Part shown: positions 45,182-53,536 of the stretch, piece by piece
Numbering within the stretch: position 1 is the stretch's first letter
Layout: each line of letters starts with the position of its first letter
Origin: Clostridiaceae bacterium
GTDB taxonomy: Bacteria > Bacillota > Clostridia > Lachnospirales > Lachnospiraceae
DNA: 64,000 bases
Reading direction: 5' to 3'
NCBI GenBank assembly: GCA_910575795.1
Contig: CAJTGE010000025.1
Span: 1 to 64,000, forward strand
The notes under the pieces: generated by a model
Told to the model about the DNA's origin: nothing
Database searches by the model: none
What the model saw: only the letters and a program-made list of their open reading frames with translations
Program-made: the position numbers and the translations under genes

Positions 45182-46852
45182 ATGGATGCAATCAGATTTG
45201 AAGATTTGAATTTAGACGCAAAGATCATGCGTGCTGTAACCGATATGGGGTTTGAGGCCGCTTCGCCGATTCAGGCGAGGTCCATTCCGCTGGAGCTTGA
45301 GGGACTGGATATTATCGGCCAGGCCCAGACCGGGACGGGAAAGACGGCGGCGTTCGGGATTCCGCTTTTGCAGAAGGTGGATCCGAAGCTTAAAAAGCCG
45401 CAGGCGATTATCCTGTGCCCAACAAGAGAGCTGGCTATCCAGGTTTCGGATGAAATCCACCGCCTGGCAAAATATATGCATGGAATCAAGGTTCTGCCTA
45501 TTTACGGGGGGCAGGAGATAGGAAGACAGATCCGCTCCCTGAAAGACGGCGTGCAGGTGATTATCGGAACACCCGGGCGCGTGATGGATCACATGCGCAG
45601 GAAGACGGTGAAGCTGGGGCAGATCCATACCGTGGTTCTGGACGAAGCGGATGAGATGCTGAATATGGGCTTTTTAGAGGACATGGAGACGATCCTGAGC
45701 GAGCTTCCTGAAGAACGGCAGACCGTGATGTTTTCCGCCACCATGCCGCAGGCGATTGCGGAGATCGCAAAAAAATTCCAGAAGGAGCCGCAGCTCGTAA
45801 AGGTCGTGAAAAAGGAACTCACCGTCCCGGAGGTGACGCAGTATTATTATGAGGTCAAGCCCAAGAATAAGGTGGAGGTGATGTGCCGCCTTCTGGATCT
45901 GTATGATCCGAAGCTCTCCGTTGTATTCTGCAACACAAAAAAGCAGGTGGATGAGCTGGTCGAGAAGCTGCAGGGCAGGGGATATTATGCGGAAGGGCTG
46001 CACGGAGATTTGAAGCAGGTGCAGAGGGATCGCGTGATGAACAGCTTCCGCAACGGGAGAACTGATATCCTGGTGGCGACCGACGTGGCGGCCAGAGGAA
46101 TCGATGTGGACGACGTAGAGGCTGTATTTAACTACGATATCCCACAGGACGACGAATACTATGTCCACCGGATCGGGCGCACCGGCCGCGCGGGCCGCGA
46201 GGGAAAGGCATTCAGCCTGGTGGTGGGCCGCGAGGTCTACAAGCTGCGCGAAATCCAGCGCTACTGCAAGACGCGCATCCTCCCGCAGCCGATCCCGTCA
46301 TTGAACGATATCACAGCCATAAAGGCGGAGAAAGCGCTGGACAGCGTGGAAGAATATATCCGCGACAGTGATTTGGATAAGGTGATCCGCATCGTCGAGA
46401 ACAGGGTGCTGGAGGAAGAGTATACGACGCTTGATCTGGCGGCTGCGCTTCTTAAAATGGTGATGGGAGACGACAACGAGGAGATCATGGACGAGGGACA
46501 GCCGCTGCGCTCCCTGGATGATTTGGACGACTACGGCCATGGCGGCCGGGGACGGGGCGGCCGTTACGGGCGCTCAGACCGGTATGAGCGCTACGAACGC
46601 CGCGGGGGCGATCGCATGGCCCGGCTGTTTGTTAATATCGGCAAGAACCAGGGCGTAAAGCCCGGAGACATCCTGGGCGCTATCGCCGGCGAATCCGGTA
46701 TGCCGGGCAGAATGGTCGGCAGTATCGATATGTACGATAAATATACCTTCGTCGAGGTTCCCAGAGAGCATGCGGATGTGGTGCTTCAGGCCATGAAGGA
46801 TGTGAAGATAAAAGGCAAGAGCGTTCATATGGAGAAGGCGAACCGGAAATAG
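45182..46852 (+). CDS. DEAD-box ATP-dependent RNA helicase with DbpA-type RNA-binding domain
   Basis: A 556-residue RNA helicase. Motifs in order are AQTGTGKTAAF (I), PTRELAIQV (Ia), DEADEMLNMGF (II), SATMP (III), DVAARGIDVDDVEAVFNYDIP and HRIGRTGRAGR (V-VI). A Gly/Arg/Tyr-rich linker (about residues 450-475) leads to a DbpA-like RRM (RLFVNIGKNQGVKPGDILGAIAG). It probably remodels rRNA or cold-stabilised mRNA. The start is the ATG after AAAGGGACAAG. Expression is probably controlled by the leader terminator. Confidence 0.95.
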   Translation: MDAIRFEDLNLDAKIMRAVTDMGFEAASPIQARSIPLELEGLDIIGQAQTGTGKTAAFGIPLLQKVDPKLKKPQAIILCPTRELAIQVSDEIHRLAKYMHGIKVLPIYGGQEIGRQIRSLKDGVQVIIGTPGRVMDHMRRKTVKLGQIHTVVLDEADEMLNMGFLEDMETILSELPEERQTVMFSATMPQAIAEIAKKFQKEPQLVKVVKKELTVPEVTQYYYEVKPKNKVEVMCRLLDLYDPKLSVVFCNTKKQVDELVEKLQGRGYYAEGLHGDLKQVQRDRVMNSFRNGRTDILVATDVAARGIDVDDVEAVFNYDIPQDDEYYVHRIGRTGRAGREGKAFSLVVGREVYKLREIQRYCKTRILPQPIPSLNDITAIKAEKALDSVEEYIRDSDLDKVIRIVENRVLEEEYTTLDLAAALLKMVMGDDNEEIMDEGQPLRSLDDLDDYGHGGRGRGGRYGRSDRYERYERRGGDRMARLFVNIGKNQGVKPGDILGAIAGESGMPGRMVGSIDMYDKYTFVEVPREHADVVLQAMKDVKIKGKSVHMEKANRK

Positions 46853-46918
46853 AATGCAAATCTTGAATCATGTGATAACCAGGATTTTCTTCCTTAAAAA
46901 ACGTACCGAAAATAATAA

Positions 46919-46949
46919 GCCTGCCTTGTACCTGCCGGTACAGGCAGGC
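46919..46949 (+). terminator. Hairpin after the helicase gene
   Basis: GCCTGCC-TTGTACC/GGTACA-GGCAGGC with a 4-nt loop; followed by ATTCTTTAG, a weak U-run. Confidence 0.6.
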
Positions 46950-47038
46950 ATTCTTTAGAAAATCTTTCATTTTTCCTCCCCCCTCTCTTTGGATTTCCCC
47001 GCTATACTAATCCCATCAACAAAAAAGGAGGTTCGCGT

Positions 47039-47263
47039 ATGTCGCCGCAGGCATTTGCACAGATTATCATTACACTATCAGGAGTTGCGGCTGGTTTCAG
47101 CTTATTCCTTAATTTTCTCTTACTTCTCATGGAGGAAATCAAAAACTATAGTATAATGGACAGAAAAAAAGAAAGAAAGCCACGCCGTGTTCCGGACAGG
47201 GCGGCCCTGTTTTGGGGACAGCCGGGATTTGGGAAGCGGCCGGGGGCGATGGTGGAGATGTAG
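47039..47263 (+). CDS. Small membrane protein upstream of the two-component genes
   Basis: A 74-residue protein: one hydrophobic helix (FAQIIITLSGVAAGFSLFLNFLLLLM), then a basic tail (DRKKERKPRRVPDRAALF). A strong AAAAAAGGAGG site precedes the ATG. It ends 3 bp before the response regulator gene, so the three genes are probably co-transcribed. The topology recalls small single-helix regulators or holin-like peptides, but I recognise no family. Confidence 0.55.
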   Translation: MSPQAFAQIIITLSGVAAGFSLFLNFLLLLMEEIKNYSIMDRKKERKPRRVPDRAALFWGQPGFGKRPGAMVEM

Positions 47264-47266
47264 GAC

Positions 47267-48010
47267 ATGGAGATACGGGCGCTGAGCAGGAACAGGGAGG
47301 AGAACAACATCCTTCTGGCAGAGGACGACAGGGAGATCCGGCAGGGCATTGAAATTTTTCTGCGCGGACAGGGCTATAAGGTTTTTCAGGCCGCGGACGG
47401 GCTGGAAGGGCTGGCCATACTGGAGCGGGAGGAGATCCATCTGGCGATTGTGGATATCATGATGCCGCGCATGGACGGTGTAACCATGGTGGTAAAGCTG
47501 CGGGAGAGCTATGATTTTCCTGTCATTTTCCTGTCTGCAAAGTCAGAAGAGGTGGATAAGATCATGGGCCTGAATATGGGGGCGGACGACTACATTACAA
47601 AGCCGTTTACGCCTATGGAGCTGCTGGCCCGCGTCAATTCCCAGCTCCGCAGGTACCGCCGTTTTCTGGATCTTCTGGAGCAGAGGACAAAGGCCGGGCC
47701 GGAGAGGGAGGGGCACGTATACCGTATCCGGGGCCTGGAGCTGAATGAGGACACCGTGGAGGTGCTGGTGGACGGGAGCGCGGTGAAGACGACGCCGATC
47801 GAGTTTAAGATCTTGTCGCTGCTGATGCGCAACGCCGGGAGAGTATTCTCGGCAGATGAGATATATGAACGCGTCTGGAACGAACGGGCAGTCAATACGG
47901 ACACGGTGATGGTCCATGTGCGGAATATCCGTGAAAAGATCGAACTGGATCCGAAGCGCCCGAAATATTTAAAGGTGGTGTGGGGAGTTGGATATAAAAT
48001 CGAAAAATAA
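47267..48010 (+). CDS. OmpR-family response regulator
   Basis: A 247-residue regulator. The receiver (residues 14-130) has NILLAEDDREIRQG, the phospho-acceptor Asp63 in VDIMMPRMDG and Lys in YITKPFTPMELL. The winged helix (about 150-245) ends VMVHVRNIREKIELDPKRPKYLKVVWGVGYKIEK. The gene overlaps the kinase gene by 23 bp, so the pair is translationally coupled. Confidence 0.93.
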   Translation: MEIRALSRNREENNILLAEDDREIRQGIEIFLRGQGYKVFQAADGLEGLAILEREEIHLAIVDIMMPRMDGVTMVVKLRESYDFPVIFLSAKSEEVDKIMGLNMGADDYITKPFTPMELLARVNSQLRRYRRFLDLLEQRTKAGPEREGHVYRIRGLELNEDTVEVLVDGSAVKTTPIEFKILSLLMRNAGRVFSADEIYERVWNERAVNTDTVMVHVRNIREKIELDPKRPKYLKVVWGVGYKIEK

Positions 48011-49688
48011 CCATATATTAGGCATGCTTATCCTGCTGTTGATTGCCACGGCCGGGACAGCCTGTATTATGGCCCTTTATCCGTGGCTGCGGCAGCAGGC
48101 GTTCGAGGGGGCCGAGAATATCGCCATAAGAGCAGGCGGGACGGGAGAATGGAGCGGCTACGGTGCGGAAATCGGAGATCAGTATTACGTTTTTGATACC
48201 TGGAGAGTAGATGCATTGGTGTTCTGGATCGCGTCTGCCGCGTTTACCATGACAGCGCTCCTTGCCTTTTTGACGGGGCTTAACCGCTCGTTTGGGCTGA
48301 CGCGGAGCAGGCTGTTTTCCATGCCGTTTGAACTTCTGGTGGCAGTTGGATTTTGTGCCGCGGCGCTGCTGAACGAATTCTTTGGAGATATTCAGTCTCT
48401 GGTATGGCATACCGTGACAGGAGAGCTTCGCACAGAGCTGATGGAAGAGCTGTACATGGGGTACGGGCCGGCAGGGGCATTTGTGGCCGCGCTGAATGTG
48501 ACGGTGTGGTTTGTCTGCCTTCTGTTTATCTGCTGGCTCGTTGTGAGCGCACAGTCTATCTTTACGCTGGGGATTAAGCGTTGGTTTAAGGAGCGCACCC
48601 TGACGGGCCTGTTTCTTTTGTGGGGCGGCCGGACGGTGAGGAATACATGCGAGCTGATCGAGACGATTGATTTCCGTGAGGATTCCACAAAACGGCTTTT
48701 AAAGATTGTGGGAGTAAATTTCCTGTTGCTGTCTGTGATTAGCTGCTTCTGGTTTTTCGGCATCTTTGGGCTGCTCGTATACTCTGTCGTCCTGTTTTTC
48801 CTGCTCCGCCGGATTTACAGCAATTTGCAGGGCAAATATCAGATAATCCTGGATGCCGCGGGAAAGATGGCGCAGGGCGATCTGGATGTGGAAATCGAAG
48901 GCGGGCTGGGCATTTTTGAGCCCCTGCGCGGAGAAATCACGAAAATCAGGAACGGATTTAAAAAGGCGGTGGACGAGGAAGTGCGCAGCCGCAGCATGAA
49001 AACTGAGCTGATCACAAACGTTTCCCATGATTTAAAGACGCCGCTCACGGCCATTATCACATATGTCAACCTTCTAAAAAAAGACGATACGACGGAGGAG
49101 GAAAAAAAAGAGTATATCCGTATCTTGGATCAGAAATCCATGCGGCTGAAAAGCCTGATAGAGGACCTGTTTGAGATCAGCCGGGCAAACAGCAATAATG
49201 TGACTTTGAACCTCGTAGAGGCGGATGTGGTCAGCCTTATGAAGCAGGTGAGGCTTGAGCTGGATGACAAGATATGCGGTTCGGAGATCGATTTCCGCTT
49301 CCATCTGCCGGATGAGAGAGTTCTTCTGCTCCTGGACAGTGAAAAAACATACCGCGTATTTGAAAATCTCCTGGTAAATATCGTGAAATATGCAATGCCG
49401 GGGACGCGGGCCTATGTGGAAATCCGGGAGGAGAAGGAGACGGCGATGATTTCCTTTAAAAATATTTCCGCTGTGGAAATCACGCTGAGCGGGGAGGATA
49501 TCACGGAACGCTTTGTGCGCGGCGACACGTCCCGGAATACGGAAGGCTCCGGGCTGGGGCTGGCGATCGCCAGGAGCTTTACAGAACTCATGGGCGGGGC
49601 GATGGACGTGTCTATCGAGGCGGATCTGTTTAAGGTGAGGCTTGTGTTTCCGAAGAAACGCGCTTCTGAGGCGGAGGAATGGGATTGA
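47988..49688 (+). CDS. Sensor histidine kinase
   Basis: A 566-residue membrane kinase. Helices near 10-30, 75-95, 110-130, 160-190 and about 240-275 flank an unusual multi-pass N-terminal half with one larger extracytoplasmic segment (about 35-70). Next come a HAMP-like region (LQGKYQIILDAAGKMAQGDLDVEI), the phospho-acceptor His347 in NVSHDLKTPLTAI, the N box ENLLVNIVKYAM and the G box GSGLGLAIA. The start is TTG after GTGGGGAG. It partners the OmpR-type regulator; the signal is unknown. Confidence 0.92.
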   Translation: MDIKSKNNHILGMLILLLIATAGTACIMALYPWLRQQAFEGAENIAIRAGGTGEWSGYGAEIGDQYYVFDTWRVDALVFWIASAAFTMTALLAFLTGLNRSFGLTRSRLFSMPFELLVAVGFCAAALLNEFFGDIQSLVWHTVTGELRTELMEELYMGYGPAGAFVAALNVTVWFVCLLFICWLVVSAQSIFTLGIKRWFKERTLTGLFLLWGGRTVRNTCELIETIDFREDSTKRLLKIVGVNFLLLSVISCFWFFGIFGLLVYSVVLFFLLRRIYSNLQGKYQIILDAAGKMAQGDLDVEIEGGLGIFEPLRGEITKIRNGFKKAVDEEVRSRSMKTELITNVSHDLKTPLTAIITYVNLLKKDDTTEEEKKEYIRILDQKSMRLKSLIEDLFEISRANSNNVTLNLVEADVVSLMKQVRLELDDKICGSEIDFRFHLPDERVLLLLDSEKTYRVFENLLVNIVKYAMPGTRAYVEIREEKETAMISFKNISAVEITLSGEDITERFVRGDTSRNTEGSGLGLAIARSFTELMGGAMDVSIEADLFKVRLVFPKKRASEAEEWD

Positions 49689-49735
49689 AGAAGGTTTCTA
49701 AATTATAAGGTTCTTTAAAGTTCTACTGGTATATC

Positions 49736-49792
49736 ATGTACTCCCGGAGTCTCTCCGCGCCTGCCATTGCGGCTGATTTTCCTGGAGTACAT
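49736..49792. repeat. Palindromic element family B, copy 2 (internally deleted)
   Basis: About 45 bp match the left end of the 1910 element (ATGTACTCCCGGAGTCTC.., CTGCC-TTGCGGCTGATTTTCC), then the far end GGAGTACAT. It sits between the histidine kinase gene and its terminator. Confidence 0.75.
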
Positions 49793-49802
49793 TATCTGGA
49801 AA

Positions 49803-49856
49803 AGGAGCGCACAGGCCCCCGCGAAGTTTACGCAGGTGGCCCCGGGCGCTCCTTTT
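49803..49856 (+). terminator. Terminator of the two-component operon
   Basis: GGAGCGC/GCGCTCC with a GC-rich inner loop, followed by TTTTT. A small GGTTCAG/CTGAACC hairpin lies just downstream at 49860-49878. Confidence 0.75.
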
Positions 49857-49924
49857 TAGCGGTTCAGACAGCCTGAACCCCTTCTATTTCTGCAGCAGCT
49901 AAGGCGGCCTTAAGCCATACCTTT

Positions 49925-51244
49925 CTATATTTCCGACAGAATAAAAATATCGTATATCGCCTTAATCGCAGGCTCAAAATCATCATTTTTTACACCGATA
50001 ATAATATTCAGCTCGCTGGATCCCTGATCAATCATTTTCACATTGATCCTCGCATGCGCGAGAGCAGAGAAGATCCGTCCCGCGGTGCCGCGCGCCGATT
50101 TCATGCCGCGCCCCACAACCGCGATGAGGGCCAGATCCGACTCGAGATCCAGAAAATCAGGCTGTACGGCGCGGTGGATCCCGGCGATTACGGACTGTTC
50201 GTATTCTTCAAATTCCGACTGATGAACAAAGATGGTCATGGTATCAATACCGGAGGGCATGTGCTCAAAGGAAATGCCATAGCGCTCAAACACATCAAGC
50301 ACCTTTCTGCCGAACCCGATTTCACTGTTCATCATCGCCTTTTCGATATTAATAGAGCAGAACCCTTTTTTCCCTGCAATGCCGGTGATTACGTATTTGG
50401 GCTTGCGGCAGGTGCTTTCCACGATCAGGGTGCCGGGATCGTCGGGCTTATTGGTATTGCGGATATTGATTGGGATTCCCTCCTTGCGGACCGGGAAAAT
50501 GGCGTCCTCATGGAGTACGCTGGCCCCCATGTATGCCAGCTCCCGAAGCTCCCGGTAGGTGATCGTCTCGATCGGAACAGGATTTTCCACCAGGTGCGGA
50601 TCTGTTACCAGGAAACCGGATACATCGGTCCAGTTTTCATACAGATCCGCGTGAATGGCCCTGGATACAATCGAGCCGGTGACATCGGATCCGCCGCGTG
50701 AAAAGGTTTTGATGGAGCCGTCCGGCTTCGATCCGTAAAAACCGGGGATAACAGCGCGCTCTAAGTGTTCCAGGCGCTGCGCCAGCTCCCGGTTGGTCTT
50801 GTCAGCCAGAAACGCGCCGTTTTCGTCAAAAAAGATCACCTCAGCGGCATCCACAAATTCAAAACCCAGGTAATGGGACATAATAAGGCTGTTTAAATAT
50901 TCCCCGCGGGAAGCGGCATAATCGCGCCCCGCTTTGGCGATAAAATTTTCCTCAATGGTCTTGAATTCAAAATCCAGGTTTAAATTTAAATCAAGCCCGT
51001 CGATGATTTGCTCAAAGCGCTCCTTGATTTTGGAGAGAAGCTTGCCGTAGCCTGCCCCTGTGGAAGCTGCGTCATAGCAGGCGTAGAGCATATCCGTCAC
51101 CTTTTCGTCCGTTTTGCTGCGCTTGCCCGGAGCGGACGGCACAACATAGCGCCTTGCTTTATCGGCCCGGATGATCTCCCCGGCCTTTTTAAACTGCTTC
51201 GCGCTGGCAAGAGAGCTGCCGCCGAATTTTACCACTTTCTTCAT
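49925..51244 (-). CDS. Aspartate kinase
   Basis: A 439-residue aspartokinase, the first step to lysine, threonine, methionine and diaminopimelate. It has KVVKFGGSSLASAKQFKK at the start, RGGSDVTGSIVSRAIHADLYENWTDVSGFLVTDP, and two C-terminal ACT domains (VITGIAGKKGFCSINIEKAMMN.. and LALIAVVGRGMKSARGTAGRIFSAL), so it is probably feedback-regulated. The start is at MKKVVK after GGGAGGAACT; a longer frame lacks a site. It follows the signal peptidase gene, with a palindromic element in the 82-bp gap. Confidence 0.93.
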   Translation of the reverse strand: MKKVVKFGGSSLASAKQFKKAGEIIRADKARRYVVPSAPGKRSKTDEKVTDMLYACYDAASTGAGYGKLLSKIKERFEQIIDGLDLNLNLDFEFKTIEENFIAKAGRDYAASRGEYLNSLIMSHYLGFEFVDAAEVIFFDENGAFLADKTNRELAQRLEHLERAVIPGFYGSKPDGSIKTFSRGGSDVTGSIVSRAIHADLYENWTDVSGFLVTDPHLVENPVPIETITYRELRELAYMGASVLHEDAIFPVRKEGIPINIRNTNKPDDPGTLIVESTCRKPKYVITGIAGKKGFCSINIEKAMMNSEIGFGRKVLDVFERYGISFEHMPSGIDTMTIFVHQSEFEEYEQSVIAGIHRAVQPDFLDLESDLALIAVVGRGMKSARGTAGRIFSALAHARINVKMIDQGSSELNIIIGVKNDDFEPAIKAIYDIFILSEI

Positions 51245-51264
51245 AGTTCCTCCCTTTTTGTTCA

Positions 51265-51295
51265 ATATACTCTTGGAATTTCTCCGCAAGTACAT
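51265..51295. repeat. Palindromic element family B, copy 3 (short)
   Basis: ATATACTCTTGGAATTTCTCCG then CAAGTACAT: both ends of the family B palindrome with the middle lost. It lies 20 bp upstream of the aspartate kinase start. Confidence 0.65.
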
Positions 51296-51326
51296 TCCGG
51301 TCTTCCCGTTCAGTGAAGTATGTGTG

Positions 51327-52088
51327 TCAGTGAAGTACGCGTATTTTTGGAAAATACTGGATCAGAACCTTTGCAACCAGTTTTTCGCGTTTAACAAAAT
51401 GATTTCTCCATCTTCTGGAATCATTGGAGTGGTTCCGGTTATCGCCCATCATAAAATAGCAGTCCTCCGGAACCTCAAAATGCTGGGGCGGTTCGGGCTC
51501 CATGGGCTCGCGCAGATACGGCTCGGAAATGGGAACGTCAGAGCCGTTTAAGTATACCTGGCCGTCCACAATATCAACCGTATCGCCGGGCATACCGATA
51601 ATGCGCTTCACATAATAGGTTTTAATTCCCAGCGCTTCATCGTCCGGATAGATGAAAATTGCAATATCGCCGCGCTCCGGATCGCCGAAGCGGTAGCTTA
51701 AGCGCGAACCTATCACACGGTCGCCGGGCATGATCGTCGTTTCCATGGAGCCGGTGGGCACCTGGCTGTTAGCGATAATAAAATGATTGATAAACAGGGC
51801 GATCAGCGCGGCGGTGACAAATACCTGAACCCAGCTAATCAGCTCTTTTTTCAGGTTAAAGGGTTCTTTGTCCTCCTGGCTGTCCTCACTGCCGGGAACG
51901 GGAGAGAGGGCGGTTTCTTTTGGCGTGCCGGTTTCGGATTCTGCTTCTGCTTCTGCTTCGTCCGGAGTGTCTCCGGGGAGATCCTGATTAATGCCGATAG
52001 CGCCAGACTTGAGCTGTTCAAGCATTTTGTCGAGATCCTCTATGGGAGGATCTTCCGTTTTTGGGTTTTTCTGGTCTTTATATTCCAT
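51327..52088 (-). CDS. lepB: Signal peptidase I
   Basis: A 253-residue type I signal peptidase. Residues 1-~85 are a long acidic cytoplasmic extension (PPIEDLDKMLEQL.., EAEAESETG). One membrane helix follows (ISWVQVFVTAALIALFINHFII), then the catalytic Ser in NSQVPTGSMETTIMPGD and the Lys in YYVKRIIGMPGD, with GDNRNHSNDSR near the end. The extension is longer than in most relatives. The start is at MEYKDQK after CAGGAGAAATTT. Confidence 0.93.
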   Translation of the reverse strand: MEYKDQKNPKTEDPPIEDLDKMLEQLKSGAIGINQDLPGDTPDEAEAEAESETGTPKETALSPVPGSEDSQEDKEPFNLKKELISWVQVFVTAALIALFINHFIIANSQVPTGSMETTIMPGDRVIGSRLSYRFGDPERGDIAIFIYPDDEALGIKTYYVKRIIGMPGDTVDIVDGQVYLNGSDVPISEPYLREPMEPEPPQHFEVPEDCYFMMGDNRNHSNDSRRWRNHFVKREKLVAKVLIQYFPKIRVLH

Positions 52089-52131
52089 AAATTTCTCCTG
52101 TTTGACGAATGGGTTTACTTTGCAATATAAT

Positions 52132-52160
52132 AGTGTATATGAGTTTTTTCGATTTATCAA
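52132..52160 (-). promoter_or_regulatory. Promoter of lepB
   Basis: Minus-strand TTGATA (52155-52160), 17-bp spacer, TACACT (52132-52137). Confidence 0.55.
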
Positions 52161-52259
52161 GCTTTTCAAAGAAATTTCATAAAGAATATTGTTACTGTTG
52201 CAGAAGTTTTTATTTGCGGATTGGGTGGGCGGATGATTTGTATAATCAGGAGAAACGAA

Positions 52260-53345
52260 ATGGAGCAGGGCGAAAGAATTAAAAAATGGGACATGGGAGC
52301 TGCAGTTGGAACCGGCTTTTGGGGCGCGGCTCTGGCGCTTCAGCTTGCGGCAAGGAATATTCCGGGATTTGGCCAGTGGTATGCAGTGTCTGTGTACCCG
52401 ATTTTGACAGGGACGCTGGGAAGGATGGCTGGATGGCTGCCGTTTTCCGTATCAGAAGTCCTTTTATATGTCTTAATGGCCGGATATACGGTATGGGCAA
52501 TCTATATTCTGTTGTATGCCATATTGGGCCGGAAAAGAAAGTGGTATTTTAAAACATACATAAAGAATACATATCTGGCCGCGGCGTTTTTATTTTTTCT
52601 GTATACAATAGGATGCGGCGTTAATTATTACAGGAAGCCGTTTTCAGCTTATCTGGAGTATAAGACGGACGTTTATACAAGGGAGCAGCTTAAAGAGCTG
52701 TGCAAATGGCTTACAGGGCAGGTAAATGCCTCCTGGACAGAGACCGGGACAAAGACGTCCAGGCAGATGCAGGAAGCCGGCGCAGACGCCATGGAAGGGC
52801 TGGGAGAACGGTATCCCGCATTAAAAGGGCCCTATCCAAAGCCAAAACCGCTCATTGTGTCCCGTATTTTATCTGTCCAGCAGTTAAGCGGGATATACTC
52901 GCCCTTTACCATTGAGGCCAATTACAATAACGAGATGACCGCATATAATATCCCCCACACCATTTGCCATGAGCTTTCCCATCTGCGCGGATTTATGAGG
53001 GAAGAAGAGGCCAACTTTATCGGATTTCTGGCATGCGCCGCCTCGGACGATCCGGAATTTTGCTACAGCGGCTACCTGAGCGCCTGGATCTATGCAGGCA
53101 ACGCGCTGGCAGCCGAAGACATCGAATTCTATTCCGAATGCTACAGAGCACTGCGGCCGGAGGTACGAGAAGATTTAAAAGAAAATTCACAGTTCTGGAA
53201 CCGCTTTGAGTCCAGAGTCTCAGAAGCGGCAGAGGCTATGAATGACCACTATCTGAAAGCCAACAGCCAGCCCGAAGGAGTGAAAAGCTACGGCAGGGTT
53301 ACAGATCTCCTGCTTGCCTGGTATGAGAACAGAAAAGGGCCGTAG
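52260..53345 (+). CDS. DUF3810-type membrane protein with HExxH motif
   Basis: A 361-residue protein matching DUF3810. It has three N-terminal membrane helices (to about residue 120) and a soluble domain with HTICHELSHLRGFMREEEANFIGFLA. The HELSH with a downstream Glu resembles a zinc-metalloprotease active site, so membrane-linked proteolysis is plausible but unproven. The start is the ATG after CAGGAGAAACGAA. Confidence 0.82.
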   Translation: MEQGERIKKWDMGAAVGTGFWGAALALQLAARNIPGFGQWYAVSVYPILTGTLGRMAGWLPFSVSEVLLYVLMAGYTVWAIYILLYAILGRKRKWYFKTYIKNTYLAAAFLFFLYTIGCGVNYYRKPFSAYLEYKTDVYTREQLKELCKWLTGQVNASWTETGTKTSRQMQEAGADAMEGLGERYPALKGPYPKPKPLIVSRILSVQQLSGIYSPFTIEANYNNEMTAYNIPHTICHELSHLRGFMREEEANFIGFLACAASDDPEFCYSGYLSAWIYAGNALAAEDIEFYSECYRALRPEVREDLKENSQFWNRFESRVSEAAEAMNDHYLKANSQPEGVKSYGRVTDLLLAWYENRKGP

Positions 53346-53470
53346 AACGCAAACCGTTTATATGCCCGCCGCCCACTTACAGCCGGCCAGTCACGTAGCC
53401 CGGGGCGGCCTTTCCACGATCCCCCAATTATCGCCCCCTCGAAATCTCCCCAAAGCAACCCGGAAAATGA

Positions 53471-53499
53471 TTGTATTATTTGCCGCGGAATGTTAAAAT
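53471..53499 (+). promoter_or_regulatory. Promoter of glgB
   Basis: TTGTAT (53471-53476), 17-bp spacer, TAAAAT (53494-53499). Confidence 0.55.
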
Positions 53500-53536
53500 G
53501 TAATTAAGAATTGTATGATAAGAAGGGGGCGTATTT

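Noticed and set aside
51245..51326. Lysine riboswitch before the aspartate kinase gene
   Set aside because: Only 82 bp separate it from lepB, and these hold a palindromic repeat, too short for the ~170-nt riboswitch.
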